This document shows positions 43,983-55,176 of a stretch of DNA of 64,000 nt, piece after piece (position 1 is the stretch's first letter; each line of letters opens with the position of its first letter). The DNA is from Ampelocalamus luodianensis (lineage: Eukaryota > Streptophyta > Magnoliopsida > Poales > Poaceae): assembly GCA_036346255.1 (NCBI GenBank), contig CM070634.1:67102476-67166475 (forward strand). Direction: 5' to 3'. The notes under the pieces were generated by a model. The model was not told where the DNA came from. It saw only the letters and a list, made by a program, of their open reading frames with translations, and searched no databases. The translations under genes were made by a program, and so were the position numbers.

Positions 43983-45040
43983 GCCCTCCACCTACATCAC
44001 CACGCGCTGCTGTCGCGGGGCTGCCGGCGATGGTCTCCAGGATGGGGGATCCAGCGCCATCAGGCTCGGGGACTCGCGTCTGCTCCCGGCCTCACCGGCC
44101 GCCCTCAACGACGACCGCCCCGGCATCCTCTACTGGGCACCGCCTCGACCCACAGGAGCTTCGGTGGAAACGTCTTTATGGGCTGTTGTGGGCTTCTTTG
44201 CTCTTTCTGCTTCGTATTGCAGATCGCCCAGATTTCCCGAGCCCCCTGCTCCTGGAGTTTTGATGCTGTTGGCCTTCATTGAGATACGGTTTGTATGCTG
44301 CGGTGGAGTGTATGGGCAGCACACATGGTTGGGCAGTGACCTTGGCCTTGCGGCTACTCTTGGGCTGCATGTGGGGCTGCATGTGTGGTGCTTCTGAACC
44401 TATGACTGCTGGCTTGTTGCAGGGAATCTCGTGGGCTTTTGGCTTGCTGCTAGTATCTGCTGCTAGTTATCTGCATTAGTTTTTTTTCTTCGTGTCGTTT
44501 CTTTCGCTGCGTCCATCCAAGTTCGTACCACTCAATTTTTGAGTTCGTCTAAGCCATGCGAGTCCACAAATTTATTGTCAGTCATAGAAGTATAAAAATT
44601 GCCTTATGCATAGCAACAGCCGCCGCTCCCGCCTTCTTTCTGAGCCGCGTGCAGATCGTAGAAGTCATTATGATGCCGCCACTTTCTTAGCCGCCACCCC
44701 GAGCTTTTAAGGTCGCCGCGCTTCTTTTGCGTCGCCGCCGTCTTGGGCTTCGACCTGCGCTGTCATGCTTCCACCTATTCCTATTCGGCTTGATTTGACA
44801 GCTCTCTCTATTCATGTCGGTTTCATCATCTTCTTCGTTGTGTTGCCACGGTCGACTTTTTCAGCCCTTGCACATTGTGCTTTATGGGCTATCGCACGAC
44901 CCGGATGGGAGATCTTTTGATACTCGACATATTTTCCAAGAACTGCATGCTACGACGACATCACCAAGACTCGAACTTTGGATTTTCTATATTTTAGTGT
45001 CAACTCTTTTCAAATGTAACGCTATTGCATACGCCTTGCA
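43983..45040 (+). other. Remaining interior of the capturing element
   Basis: GC-rich to 44170, then mixed composition with TGCTGCATGTGG-type short repeats (44350-44400), and a typical copia 3' tail (44760-45040). It may include pieces of other host transcripts, for example the stretch 44164-44480, but I recognise no domain. No retroviral protein is encoded. Confidence 0.5.
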
Positions 45041-45249
45041 TTTGAGGGTGGTGTTAAGGTATTAGAATAGGGACTCTTTTATATTTCCTTATCTGTCTGT
45101 GTATTGCCTTATCTGTATATAGCATACACCCCTTGTACACACTATATATAATGCCCATTGGGCCTCTTCAATACACACAATATTTATAACAGTCTTGACG
45201 GTCTTCCATGCCTACTTTCTGCAGAAATCAGAAAAAGAAATATTACTAA

Positions 45250-45420
45250 GTGATCGTAAGTCATTCTACGACCACCCTTATAGTCGTAAGTTCTTCTACG
45301 ACTACCTCATGATCGTAAATTTTTCTACGATCATCCCCTGATTGTAAGTTCTTCTACGGCCAGTACCTAGTCGTAAGATTTTCTACGACAATCCCCTGGT
45401 CGTAAGTTTTTCTATGACTA
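45250..45420. repeat. GTCGTA...TACGAC hairpin repeats
   Basis: About six ~30-bp units in the Tat element, between the nested LTR element and the antisense ORF; same family as at 41700-41990. Confidence 0.85.
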
Positions 45421-45728
45421 TGAAATCCTCAAGATGAAATCAATCTTTGATTACCTTGAGGCGTTCCATCTTATCCTCTGCAGACAAGTCCGTCGGGATT
45501 TGAGGAGCCACCACATTGGGTGGCGGGGATTTCCCACAAACAAGCTTGACTCGAACGTCAATTTCTGCTTGTGGGAGACCTGTAAGGGTAAACGAACTTT
45601 CAATAACCGAATTCGAAATCAACAGAAAGAGAGCAAAGTTGAAAATTTACTTGCTCTTCTCGTAATCTCTGGTCGAGTCTTTTGGCCCCGAGTAGCACCA
45701 CATGGGATGTGCTCATTTCTTCAGAGGG

Positions 45729-46346
45729 CTAATGCGGCGTGTGATGAAATCCTTCACCACTTGCCATCCGATGAGCCCCTTTCTTCAAGTCTTTGATGGC
45801 TTGAATATAGGGGGCGATCCAGCCAAGATCCTTAGGAGTCGAATCCCAGGAGGAAATCTTCTCGGCAGCATTCCCTACGAAGGAGAGGCTGTCTTCACTA
45901 GTCGTCTCCCAGTAGAACCACATCTTCCATCCCGGCCATGACGACCGGGTGAACATCTGAATGTACTCCTTCGACTTCCCATCGTGGAGCTTCAGACCGC
46001 AGCTTCCAGCGATTCCGGCTTGACGGCTCATCCCGTAATAATACTGGAAGAGCTCAAGGTCCGCTGGAATCCCAAGGTAGGCCTCACACAGGTACACGAA
46101 CACACTTAGCATCGTGATGGAATTGGGAACAAGGTTCACCAATTCCACCCCAAAGTGCTCAAGTACGAGTGTAAAGAAAGGGTGAGCAGGCAATAGAAGG
46201 CTACACTCACAGTACGCCTGGAAGACGGAAATTTGCCCAATCTCCCCCGACGGCCAATGTTGCCCAACAGCCTCAATCCACTTCACAAACTCTTTCTTGG
46301 GAATCTTCTCGGCAACGACCAGAGTTTTCATCTTGGACACATCCAT
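45729..46346 (-). CDS. Antisense ORF of the Tat element (plant gypsy-associated 'transposase_28'-like protein)
   Basis: A 205-residue frame begins MDVSKMKTLVVAEKIPKKEF and includes AHPFFTLVLEHFGVELVNLV and PNSITMLSVFVYLCEAYLGI. This pattern (a short helical region with FTLVLEHFGVELVNLVPNS) is characteristic of the putative gypsy-type transposon domain family PF04195, known from antisense frames of grass Tat elements. The protein's role is unknown. It is convergent with pol and lies 0.6 kb inside the 3' LTR. The homologue may extend into further exons (45440-45622). Confidence 0.7.
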   Translation of the reverse strand: MDVSKMKTLVVAEKIPKKEFVKWIEAVGQHWPSGEIGQISVFQAYCECSLLLPAHPFFTLVLEHFGVELVNLVPNSITMLSVFVYLCEAYLGIPADLELFQYYYGMSRQAGIAGSCGLKLHDGKSKEYIQMFTRSSWPGWKMWFYWETTSEDSLSFVGNAAEKISSWDSTPKDLGWIAPYIQAIKDLKKGAHRMASGEGFHHTPH

Positions 46347-46754
46347 CTCCGATTCAACCTATTGTGAAGCGGTTCTGGCCATATTTCTCAAGGGAGGGAG
46401 ATTTGGATTGGGAGAGGTCTCGAGAGAGCGTACGATTTGGTTGGCGGCGGAGAATGCAAGAGCTCGATGAATAGTCGAAGCGGTTTGGGGAAAAGTAAAA
46501 ACCCTAAGTCTAACCTACTGTAAGTTTTTATAACCGAACACTTGAGTTAAAAGACGTGGCAACTCAACAGTTACCACCCCTTCGGGAACTGCTCCAACAA
46601 ACATGTCTATGAGAGTCGTTTGAGATTCTTTAATCTGTCTGTTCGAGAAAACCGAATATGTCTTTACATCTCAAGCGAAATTACCTTCTTAACCAAATCA
46701 TTTCTGGTCAAATGAAATGCCAGTCGGAAAGGTTTTACTTCCGATTACCATACT

Positions 46755-46910
46755 AGGACCACTTTGTAGTCGTAAGATTTCCTACGATTAGTAATCGTAA
46801 GATTTCCTACAACCTTCTTGACCAAGTCTATCTATGGTCAAAAGAAATACCAGTCAAAGAGTCTTTCCTTCGACCACCATTCTACGACCACCTTGTGGTC
46901 GTAAGATCAT
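46755..46910. repeat. GTCGTA...TACGAC hairpin repeats, degenerate
   Basis: Four or so units just before the polypurine tract of the Tat element, less regular than the other arrays. Confidence 0.75.
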
Positions 46911-46945
46911 CTATGACTCCTTTTTCCAAGTTACTTTCACTTGAA

Positions 46946-46959
46946 GCTGGGGGGCTAGA
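46946..46959 (+). other. Polypurine tract of the Tat gypsy
   Basis: The sequence GCTGGGGGGCTAGA directly precedes the 3' LTR start TGACGAGG at 46960, the expected plus-strand priming site. Confidence 0.75.
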
Positions 46960-47687
46960 TGACGAGGATCTAATAGTCCTCATTTAATTATTTATTCGTA
47001 ATTCTTATTATGGATAAATATACCATCATATGGGTTGTAAGTCCTTCTATGACTACCTCATGATCGTAAGTCTTTCTAAGATCATCCCCTGGTCGTAAGT
47101 TCTTCTACGACCAGTATCTAGTCGTAAAATTTTCTATGACTGTCTCATGGTCGTAAGCTTTTCTACGACCACCATGTGGTCATAAGTCCTTCTACGGTCA
47201 GGTCAATTACAACCACCCTGTAGTCAATAGAGCTTGCAAACGGCCCAATTGATTAGGGAATCTAAGCAGTCAATATACGTCGTTATTATTAGGAATAACG
47301 GCACGTAATGCGCCTCTATCTCTGACGATAACTGCCAAGCGATGTGGAGGGGTTACTACTCCGATGATAACTACCATTAATGTGCCCGTTATATGAAATG
47401 ATGAGGCGCCTCTTGACCTGGAGAAACGGCCACCTCTTCGTACACTATATAAAGGCTACCATCAGTTGACAAAAGGGGAGGAAGCGCAATCAGGAGCACA
47501 AGCCCTAGTCATTCTCTTGATTGTAACCAGCATACTCAATACAATACACACAGGAGTAGAGTTATTATTCTCTCCAAAGAAGGTATGAACCTGTATAAAA
47601 ATCCATGTGTCGTTCTCTCTGCGTGATCAATCTTGGAGACCCTTGAATCAAACAATCATACGTAAGATCGGTTCTAAAACACTGACA
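46960..47687 (+). mobile_element. 3' LTR of the Tat gypsy
   Basis: 728 bp, TGACGAGGATCTAATAGTCC to AACACTGACA, matching the 5' LTR with many substitutions and about 55 bp fewer, mostly in the hairpin-repeat zone (47040-47200). The TATATAAA box is at 47446-47453. Confidence 0.92.
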
Positions 47688-47692
47688 GCCTA

Positions 47693-48269
47693 GATCCAGC
47701 ATCTCTACTTCATCTGCGTTGCATCTGCCGCGCGCTCTCGCATCTTCGCCGCCGCTACTGGATCCATCGCCTGCTTCGCCTGCGTCGCGTCCGTGACGCC
47801 GCCGCTTTGCCTTGCCACATGGATCCGGTGCCTCTGCCTCATCCGCGTCGCCGCCTCTGCACCTGCCCTGTACCCTCGTCACCTGCGCCTCTACTTCGAT
47901 TCGTTGGCACCTCTGCTTCGATTGGCGCTGCTCTCGTCTCCCCCATGACGCCGACGACCTCCTCTGCTCATCCTCGGCTCCCAGTGCAACACGACACCAC
48001 CGCCGCCACGCCGTCCTCCTCTGCTCATCCTCGGCTCTGGGTGCAACGTGACACCACCGCCGCCACACCGACCTCCTCGACGTCGGTGCTCATTACTACT
48101 CTTGCTCTGCTTCTACTGTTGATGCTCTGTTGTTGCTCTATTGATTGCTTTGCTCTTGTGGATTGCTCTGCTGCTTTGCTACTGCTGTTGATTGCGGTGC
48201 TCAGTACTATTGTTAATTGCTCTATTCTACTGCTATTGTGTTGCTACTGTGTGATTGTGATCCATCAAG
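47693..48269 (+). other. Copia A leader after the Tat insertion
   Basis: C/T-rich untranslated leader of copia A continuing from 31464 (text joins at the GCCTA duplication). Frames on either strand (47565-48068 minus, 47807-48283 plus) are simple-sequence Ala/Arg/Ser/Leu products and are not called. Confidence 0.6.
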
Positions 48270-49150
48270 ATGGCAAAGTGTGACTCGATGTTTGGGGGCA
48301 GTTCATCTCTCGTGTTCACGGACATCAAGCTCGATGGGTTGAACTATCTAGCATGGGCTTTCTCAGTCAAGACTACTCTGAGGGGTTATGGTTCGACTTC
48401 TCATTTGACTGACGATTCTCCTGATCCGAAGAAGGTTGATGCTAAGGCAGTAAAAGCTTGGCAAAAAAAAAACGATCGTGTCATGACTGGCCTAGTCCTG
48501 ACTCCTGAGTGTTGATGTTTCTCTGGTGATGAGTCTTGAGTATCATACTTCAACCAAGCAGATGTGGACATACTTTGAGAAGAAATACGTTCAGCCCAAT
48601 GGTGCTCTTCACTTCACATTGCTCAAGAACCTTCATAGTATTCAGCAGTAGGACATGTTAGTGGAGGAGTATTACTGTGCTTTCACTCATATCACCGCCC
48701 TCTAGAGTCTATGACACCGAAGGCTGCTACTGCTTGCCAGTCTTATGTCACCAAAGAGTATGCTGAGCAAAAGCTCATGTATCAGTTTGTGAAGGGGCTT
48801 CGATCAGAGTTTGAGCCTATTCGTACTCAGTTACTCAACCACCCTACTCCACCGACTTTGACTGAGGCGCTCTCTAGTTTGATTGCTGAGGAAACTCGTT
48901 TTCATTCGCTTATGCCTACCTTAGGATCCTCACCACATGTTGTCCTGGGTCTTTCACAGCGGTCTGGATCTACCAGAGCTACATCCACAGGAGTGCTAGT
49001 ATGTTCTCATTGAAAGAGGACTCATCATCTTGTTGACAAGTGCTCCAAGTTACATCCAGATCAGCTTGTTGATTATCGTGCTAGACATCCATCTGATCGA
49101 CGTCGTGGAGCACCTACTAGGGCTCCAAAGCACTTACGAGAGCAATCATT
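48270..49150 (+). pseudogene. Copia A gag
   Basis: The ATG at 48270 opens MAKCDSMFGGSSSLVFTDIK with KLDGLNYLAWAFSVKTTL, the plant copia gag N-terminus. A TGA ends it at 48513. It resumes as YVTKEYAEQKLMYQFVKGLR in the 48711-49013 frame. The zinc knuckle reads CSH-stop-KRTHHLVDKC (about 49006-49050), so the second zinc-binding cysteine codon has become TGA. Confidence 0.85.
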
Positions 49151-49180
49151 GCTGCCACACCTAATATGACTTCTTGATCA

Positions 49181-50320
49181 ATGTTTGCTATGACCTCAGT
49201 TGCACCTTCTGCCTCTAGCGCTGCTCATTCATGGGTTCTGGACTCGGGTACCTCTTTTCATGTTACATCGGATAGCTCTAAGCTTGTTGCACGTAGGCCC
49301 GTGACTGGTGGTGCATATGTTCACACTACGAATGGTACACCTTGCTCTATTACCCATCAGGGCATTCTTTCTACATCTCGCTTCTCTATTCCTAATATGT
49401 CTTTCGTTCCTCAGCTATCTATGAATCTTCTTTCTGTTGGTCAATTTACTGATATGAACTGTTTCGTTGGATTTGATGATTCTTCTTGTTTTATTCAGGA
49501 TTGTCGGAGCAAAAGAGTGATTGGTTCTGGCTATCGTTGTAAAGGCTCTCCTAGTCTCTATGTCTTGGACACCTTACATCTTCCTTCCATCAGTACGTCG
49601 AACGCCTTAGTGTCTTTTGCTATGTCATCTTCTCAGTCTCATGTTGGTCCTTCCTTCAGCAAGTCAGCTTCCATATTATAGTAGTACCTCTCAGTCTTCT
49701 TGTCCTTTTGATTTGGTGCATTCAGATGTATAGGGTCCGTCTCCTTTTGCTTCGAAGGGTGGTCATAGTTACAATGTCATATTTGTCGATGATCACCTTT
49801 GATATACTTTGATCTATTTTATGAAACATCGCTCTCGACTGATTTCCATTTATCAGTCTTTTGCTAAGATGGTTCATACTCAGTTCTCTTCTTCCATTCG
49901 TGTTTTTCGTTCTGACTCTAGGGAAGAGTATCTTTCATCAGCCTTTCGCGGTTCCTTTCTTCTAAGGGTACTCTTCCTTAGCTCTCGTGTCCTGGTACTC
50001 ATGCTAATAATGGTGTTGCTGAGCGCAAGCATCGTCACATCATTGAGACTACTCGTACTCTTCTTATTCTCCTTTGTTCCCTCTCACTTCTGGGGGGAAG
50101 CGGTCTCTACAGCAGTCTATCTCATCAAATGTCAGCCCTCTTCCAAGCTTCAGGGCAAGTGACCTGGTGAGGTCCTATACAGAGCACTTGCTCGCTATGC
50201 TCATCTTCGTGCCTTTGGTTGTGTCTGTTATGTCCTTCTAGCACCTCGTGAGTGCACAAAGCTGAGCGCTCAGTCGATTGAGTGTCTTCCTGGGTTATAG
50301 TCCTGAGCATAAAGGCTATC
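49181..50320 (+). pseudogene. Copia A protease and integrase region
   Basis: The frame 49181-49681 has SWVLDSGTSFHVTSDSSKL (DSG active site of the protease) followed by FVPQLSMNLLSVGQFTD. Integrase remnants follow in several frames (SDSREEYLSSAFR at about 49911; SFVPSHFWGEAVSTAVYLI at about 50080). Stops and frameshifts are frequent. Confidence 0.85.
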
Positions 50321-50790
50321 GTTGCTATGATCCTTCAACACATTGCATTCACATCTTTCGTGGTGTGACCTTTGATAAGGATTGACCCTTTTATAATCAT
50401 TCTACTCGTCTCACTCCTTCCACAGATTCCATCTCTTTTTTGTGTCTACCTCTCATTCTTTCACCAGATTTGCCTTCTCCAGATACACTTTCTCCACCAA
50501 TTTCACCTTCTAGTATGTCTCCTCCATCAGCTCCCCCAGTTTCTGACACTTTCACTTTTCCCTTTCACTATAGTCGTCGACAGAGAGTTCCTTCTAATCC
50601 TTAGTCCTCTCCTCCACTTGACCCTCCGGCCAGTACTACAGACTTTGACGATCGTTCTACTACATCACGGTATGCCCTATGTGACCGTTCTATTCATGCA
50701 CCAGAGAGATGGGGGTTTTCTCGTGCAGGTGTGGTATCTGAGCCAAGTACCTATCAGGAGGCAGCAGTATACCTGAGTGGCAGTTAGCTA
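50321..50790. other. Copia A region between integrase and RT
   Basis: Pol linker with pieces such as YSRRQRVPSN in a changing frame. No intact coding. This is the usual variable segment ahead of the copia RT. Confidence 0.5.
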
Positions 50791-51017
50791 TGACTGACAA
50801 GCTTACAGCATGAGAGTATACAGGCACTTGGGATCTTGTTCCGCTACCATCTGGAGTTGTTCTTATAACTTGCAAGTGGGTGTACAAAGTAAAGACCAAG
50901 TCAAATGGTTCAGTGGAGCGATACAAGGCTCGTCTTGTTGCAAGGGGTTTTCAGCAGACTTATGGTCAAGATTATGATGAGACTTGCTCCAGTTGCTCAT
51001 ATGACTATAGTCCGTAC
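50791..51017 (+). pseudogene. Copia A reverse transcriptase, first part
   Basis: Translation gives TWDLVPLPSGVVLITCKWVY, then YKARLVARGFQQTYGQDYDE and PVAHMTIV, the conserved start of copia RTs. The hAT element interrupts it after the duplication GTCCGTAC (51010-51017). Confidence 0.88.
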
Positions 51018-52006
51018 CTCGGAAGCACGAACACGGCTCGAACACGTATTGGAGGTATGTCAGAAATTACAGCTGCGAATAAAACAAATTTAAATTCGGA
51101 CACGTATCGGACACATGTAGGACACATATCAGACACTTGGGCCCATTCAATTCGGCCCAAAACAGTAGTCAGTCCATTCAATTCGGCCCAAACACAGTAG
51201 CCAACCCATTCCCCCTAAGCTTTTAACCTAGCCAAGTTGAGCTGCCCGCAGAGCTTCCCTTCGACGCAGCCTCTAGCCCGAGCCCCCGATAGCGCCCGCC
51301 TGCTGCGTTGACCGGCAGCGACCCCCGCCAGATCCGCCGGCGACCAACGGCCGGCGGTGGCCCTCTCCCTCCAGACGCCACTACTTCCGCTTTGGTTCTC
51401 CCCTTCGACGCCGCCTGCAACCCCGACGCCTCCTCGCAACCTCGCTTGCCGCCACCCACCACTCTACTTTGTCGCCGCCTCCTTCTCCCGTTGCTTTCGA
51501 CGCCTTCTCCCGGGAACAACCCCCCTTCGACGCCACCCCCGATTCCCCTTCTCCACGTCGCCAGCTCCGGCCGCCCCCTGCTACGTCGTCAGCCCCGATT
51601 CCCCTTCCCTCGTCGCCGATTTGGACTTGCTTCGGTGAGTTGTTTGTTCTCCTCTTGAAGATACGTTGCTATTGTTGTCTGTTGATGTCATGTCGCTGCT
51701 TGACTGCTTGTGCATACTGCATAGTATCACTTATCAAGTTATCAGTATGTCACGCATCAGTATTTCGCCTTCATCAGTATGTCATGCTGCTGCTATTGTA
51801 ACTAGTTGAGGATACGCTGCTACTGTTGAAGTGTAAAGCCACTGCTTGTGCAATGTGTATAGTATCAGAGTATCAGACTATCCGTATGTAAAGCCAATTG
51901 AAATACAAGTATCATTTTTACAAAAAATCACTCCTTTGGATGTCTAAAACAGAGAACTAGATACTTAAATATGTATTGTAACTGAAATCGCACACATAAC
52001 TAGTCC

Positions 52007-52190
52007 AACATACTATGCACATGGAGTTGTACATACAGAAGCAGACTGGATGTAAAAAAACAGGTAGCTGAAGTAAAGAACACATTGGCTACTATGCACA
52101 TACAGAAGCAGACTAGATGTAAGAAAACATTTGTTTTCTTACATCTAGTCTGCTTCTGTATGTACAGCTCCATGTGCATAGTATGTTACT
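52007..52190. repeat. Inverted and direct repeat cluster with a 32-bp palindrome in the hAT
   Basis: A ~50-bp segment (TATGCACATGGAGTTGTACA onwards, 52007-52062) recurs partly at 52091-52129 and again inverted at 52132-52188. The two inner arms, 52098-52129 and 52132-52163, are exact reverse complements separated by 2 bp (TT). It lies about 110 bp before the transposase ATG. Confidence 0.93.
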
Positions 52191-52272
52191 ATCATGCATC
52201 AGTATTTCACCACTCATGCTATCATGGTAACTAGTTTTGCACTTTTGCTTGAACATGATTAGGACTTAGGAG

Positions 52273-54436
52273 ATGGAACCGGCTGGTTCAAGTGCTGAGC
52301 AACAGAATGTGAAGACTCCGTTGTGGAATCATGTCGAGTGCCTAAAGAGGACTGGTGGAGGAGGTGGAGGAAACGTGAGATTCAAATGCAAGTATTGTAA
52401 ACTTGTGTACACCAGGAGCTACTCTAGAGTGAAAGCACATTTGGTCAAAATATCTAATGGTGGAATCAAAATATGCCGAAGAAGAGTTAGCAAAAACAAA
52501 GCCAAGACATGTTCCCTTGCCAACGAACGTCACTAGTACTGCTGATAGTGTTGCTTCATCTAGCATGGGTTCTAAGCGGAGGGGAACTTCGGGCTCAGCT
52601 TTGGAGAAAGCTTTCAACAAGGAAACAAGCCAACAACTTGATGCTATGATTGCGAGGATGTTTTATTCTTCAGGTTTGTAATCAACTTGAATCAAAAGCA
52701 TTGCTTGAATTTATCCAATTGACACAACTCCTTAGAAACTTTCAACTAATTTAGGGTTATATTTTTTGTTTACAGGATTGTCTTTCAATGTAGCAAGAAA
52801 TCCACATTATCAAAGTTCATATACCTACATGGCAGACCACAACATTTCTAGTTATGTTCCTCCTGGATACAACAAGTTGAGAACCACTCTTCTTCAACAA
52901 GAAAGGGCTTAGATTGAATCCTTATTAGAGCGGACAAAGAGCACATGGTCTGAAAAGGGAGTGACCATTTGTTCAGATGGGTGGTCGGATGCACAGAGGC
53001 GACCACTCATAAACTTTATCACTGTTTCTGAGAATGCACCGATGTTCTTGCGAGCTATCAATGCCGAAGGCGAGCTGAAGACAAAGGGGTACATTGTGGA
53101 TAAGTTGATTGTTGTTATTGAAGAAGTGGGTACAAGAAATGTGGTCCAAGTCATCACTGACAATGCTGCAAATTGTAAAGGTGCTGGTTTGATTATTCAG
53201 CAGAAGTACAATCACATCTTCTGGACACCCTGTGTTGTTCATACTCTTAATCTTGCTCTGAAAAGTATTTATGCTGCTAAAATACCAAGAACTGATGATG
53301 AAGCCCTCATCTTTGATGAGTGCCATTGGATAACTGAAATTGCTCATGATGCTAATATGATAAAAAAAATTCATAATGAACGATGGCATGAGGCTTTCAA
53401 TGTTCAATGAGTTTAGCAATCTGAAGATGCTTGCCATTACTGAAACAAGATTTGCCTCGATTGTGGTCATGTTGAAGCGTTTTTGCATGGTCAAGAGGGC
53501 ACTTCAACGAATGGTAATTAGTGAAGCATGGGAGGCTTACAAAGATGACAATGTAGGGATGTCACAATTTGTTAGAGACAAAGCTCTCAATGAAGTGTGG
53601 TGGGGCAAGATGAACTACATTATTGAATTCACTGAGCCTATATATGAAATGCTATGTGTGGCGGACACTGACACCATGTCTTCATCTGATTTATGAGATA
53701 TGGGACACAATGATAGAGAATGTAAAGAAAGCGATATATAAGTGGGAAGGAAAGCAAGATAATGAGGAGTCCACCTTTTACTCAGTTGTTCATAGCATAT
53801 TGGTTGATCGGTGGGCAAAAGGCAACACTCCACTCCATTGCTTGGTGCGTTCACTTAATCCAAGGTGATATATAAATCTGACTGTAATTGCTATTTGGTA
53901 ATATTTAGTTCTTGCAAAAGTTTTAATTCATTCATTTTCTTTATGTAGATATTATAGTGAGAAGTAGATCAATGAAGGTGTTGGCCATGTACCCCCCCCC
54001 CCAAGGATCTTGATATTTCACAAATGAGAATGAAGTGTTTTAAGAAGTTTTTCCCTATACTTGACCACCTCAGATAAGTTAAAGAGGAATATGCTAGATT
54101 TTCCACTTCTTCTGCAGAATTTAATGACTTTGATTCCATTTACGATAGAGGAATCCTTGATCCAATGAATTGGTGGCAAATTATGGACAAACTATTCCTA
54201 TGTTGCAAAGTTTGGCTCTCAAAATAGTTAACCAACCGGCCTCTTCTTCTTGCTGCGAAAGGAATTGGAGCACATATAACTTCATCCACAGCAAGCATAG
54301 AAACAAGCTAACTCCTGAGCGTACTGAAGATTTGGTCTTTGTGCACAATAATTTGAGACTTTTGTCAAGGAGAACACCATCTTACAAAACTGGGGCAGCA
54401 AGGATGTGGGATGGGGGGATAGCTTTGAATCTCTAA
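52273..54436 (+). pseudogene. hAT transposase, interrupted
   Basis: The ATG at 52273 begins MEPAGSSAEQQNVKTPLWNH and reaches a BED-type zinc finger, FKCKYCKLVYTRSYSRVKAH. A frame change near 52480 and probably an intron (donor GT at about 52674, acceptor at about 52774) precede the DUF659-like core: WSEKGVTICSDGWSDAQRRP and VVQVITDNAANCKGAGLI then TPCVVHTLNLALKSI. The C-terminal dimerisation segment is SSSCCERNWSTYNFIHSKHR (54232-54300). A TAG at 52909, frame shifts near 53390 and 53695, and a stop around 53966 disable the protein. Confidence 0.9.
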
Positions 54437-55176
54437 GTGGTGTCGGGATTTTAGAAATTGCTAATCTCTCTTAAAGAACCAGAGCTGGAGAGCGTGTCTT
54501 TTGAAGATGGGTCTAATGTGGTGAACCCAAATGAGGATGAACAAGAGGAAGTCTAGGAGTCTCATGCTATCTTTTCATAAGCCTTTAATTTGAGTTTGTT
54601 ATGTAACTTAAGTTGAACCACTCCTATGTTGGCTAGTAGCTCTTCTCGTTGGATTGTTGGTTGTACGTTGTCTTTAAGTTTCTATGTTTGAACGAGAATT
54701 GTTGGTTGTACGCTGTTTTTAAGTTTCTATGTTTGAACTTAGCTACTTTATGTTGATTGTTATCGATTGTCAATTATTTGATGATTTTTATAATGTTAGG
54801 TACTTAGGTGTTTGCTGTTGCATTGTATTTGTTACATTGTTACTTACATTTACTAATCAAGTTTTATCTATTCACGGGTTAAAGGAATTCTGAATTTCTT
54901 GAATTAATATGAACTTATGAACTTATACTTTATGAAGAACTGAAAAGACCAAGAGCCGAGGATCATCTTTGAGGTACATATTCCTAACATTTTACACTTT
55001 CTGTTTGATAAACACGTAGAAAAGCATTCAATAATACATATGCATATATTATTATTATTTGTATATATATACAGTCGTGTCCCCGTGTCACCATTTTTTA
55101 GAAAATAGCGAATCCCATGTCCGATTTGTGTCGTGTCCGACACGCGTGTCCGTGTCCATACATCCTAGGTCCGTAC

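Larger units (their letters stand above)
43421..45191 (+). mobile_element. Small LTR retroelement carrying a captured cold-shock-domain gene fragment
   Basis: LTRs 43421-43565 (145 bp) and 45053-45191 (139 bp) share about 94 percent of bases by eye; the left has a 5-base GAGCA insertion. The duplication GTCTT is at 43416-43420 and 45192-45196. A primer site AGGTATCAGAGCC follows the left LTR and a TTGAGGGTGG purine tract precedes the right. The 1,487-bp interior has no gag or pol but is GC-rich and includes a cold-shock-domain start. It is non-autonomous and sits in the antisense coding region of the Tat element. Confidence 0.9.
31465..47687 (+). mobile_element. Tat-lineage Ty3/gypsy retrotransposon (16.2 kb including nested inserts)
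   Basis: Bounded by LTRs 31465-32247 and 46960-47687 and by the 5-bp duplication GCCTA (31460-31464 and 47688-47692). Internal order is primer site, gag, protease, RT, RNase H, a second archaeal-type RNase H, integrase, then about 7 kb without sense coding but with antisense frames. The second RNase H and antisense coding are features of the plant Tat clade. Two non-autonomous LTR elements are nested in it. Stops and frameshifts are scattered through pol. Confidence 0.93.
51018..55168 (+). mobile_element. hAT transposon with BED zinc finger transposase, 4.15 kb
   Basis: Flanked by a perfect 8-bp duplication GTCCGTAC (51010-51017 and 55169-55176), with imperfect inverted ends CTCGGAAGCACGAACACGG and, inwards on the right, CTAGGATGTATGGACACGG. 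Copia A reading resumes exactly after the second duplication (VRT|LIDVAAVRS), which confirms both borders. The transposase is on the plus strand (52273-54436). The left 1.2 kb holds a GC-rich leader (51200-51660) and a 32-bp palindrome. Confidence 0.95.

Noticed and set aside
43754..44263. 169-residue frame overlapping the cold-shock fragment
   Set aside because: Different frame from the conserved cold-shock reading; Arg/Pro-rich shadow of a GC-rich stretch.
47565..48283. Long frames on both strands in the copia A leader
   Set aside because: Low-complexity products from a C/T-rich untranslated leader; they also cross the LTR border.
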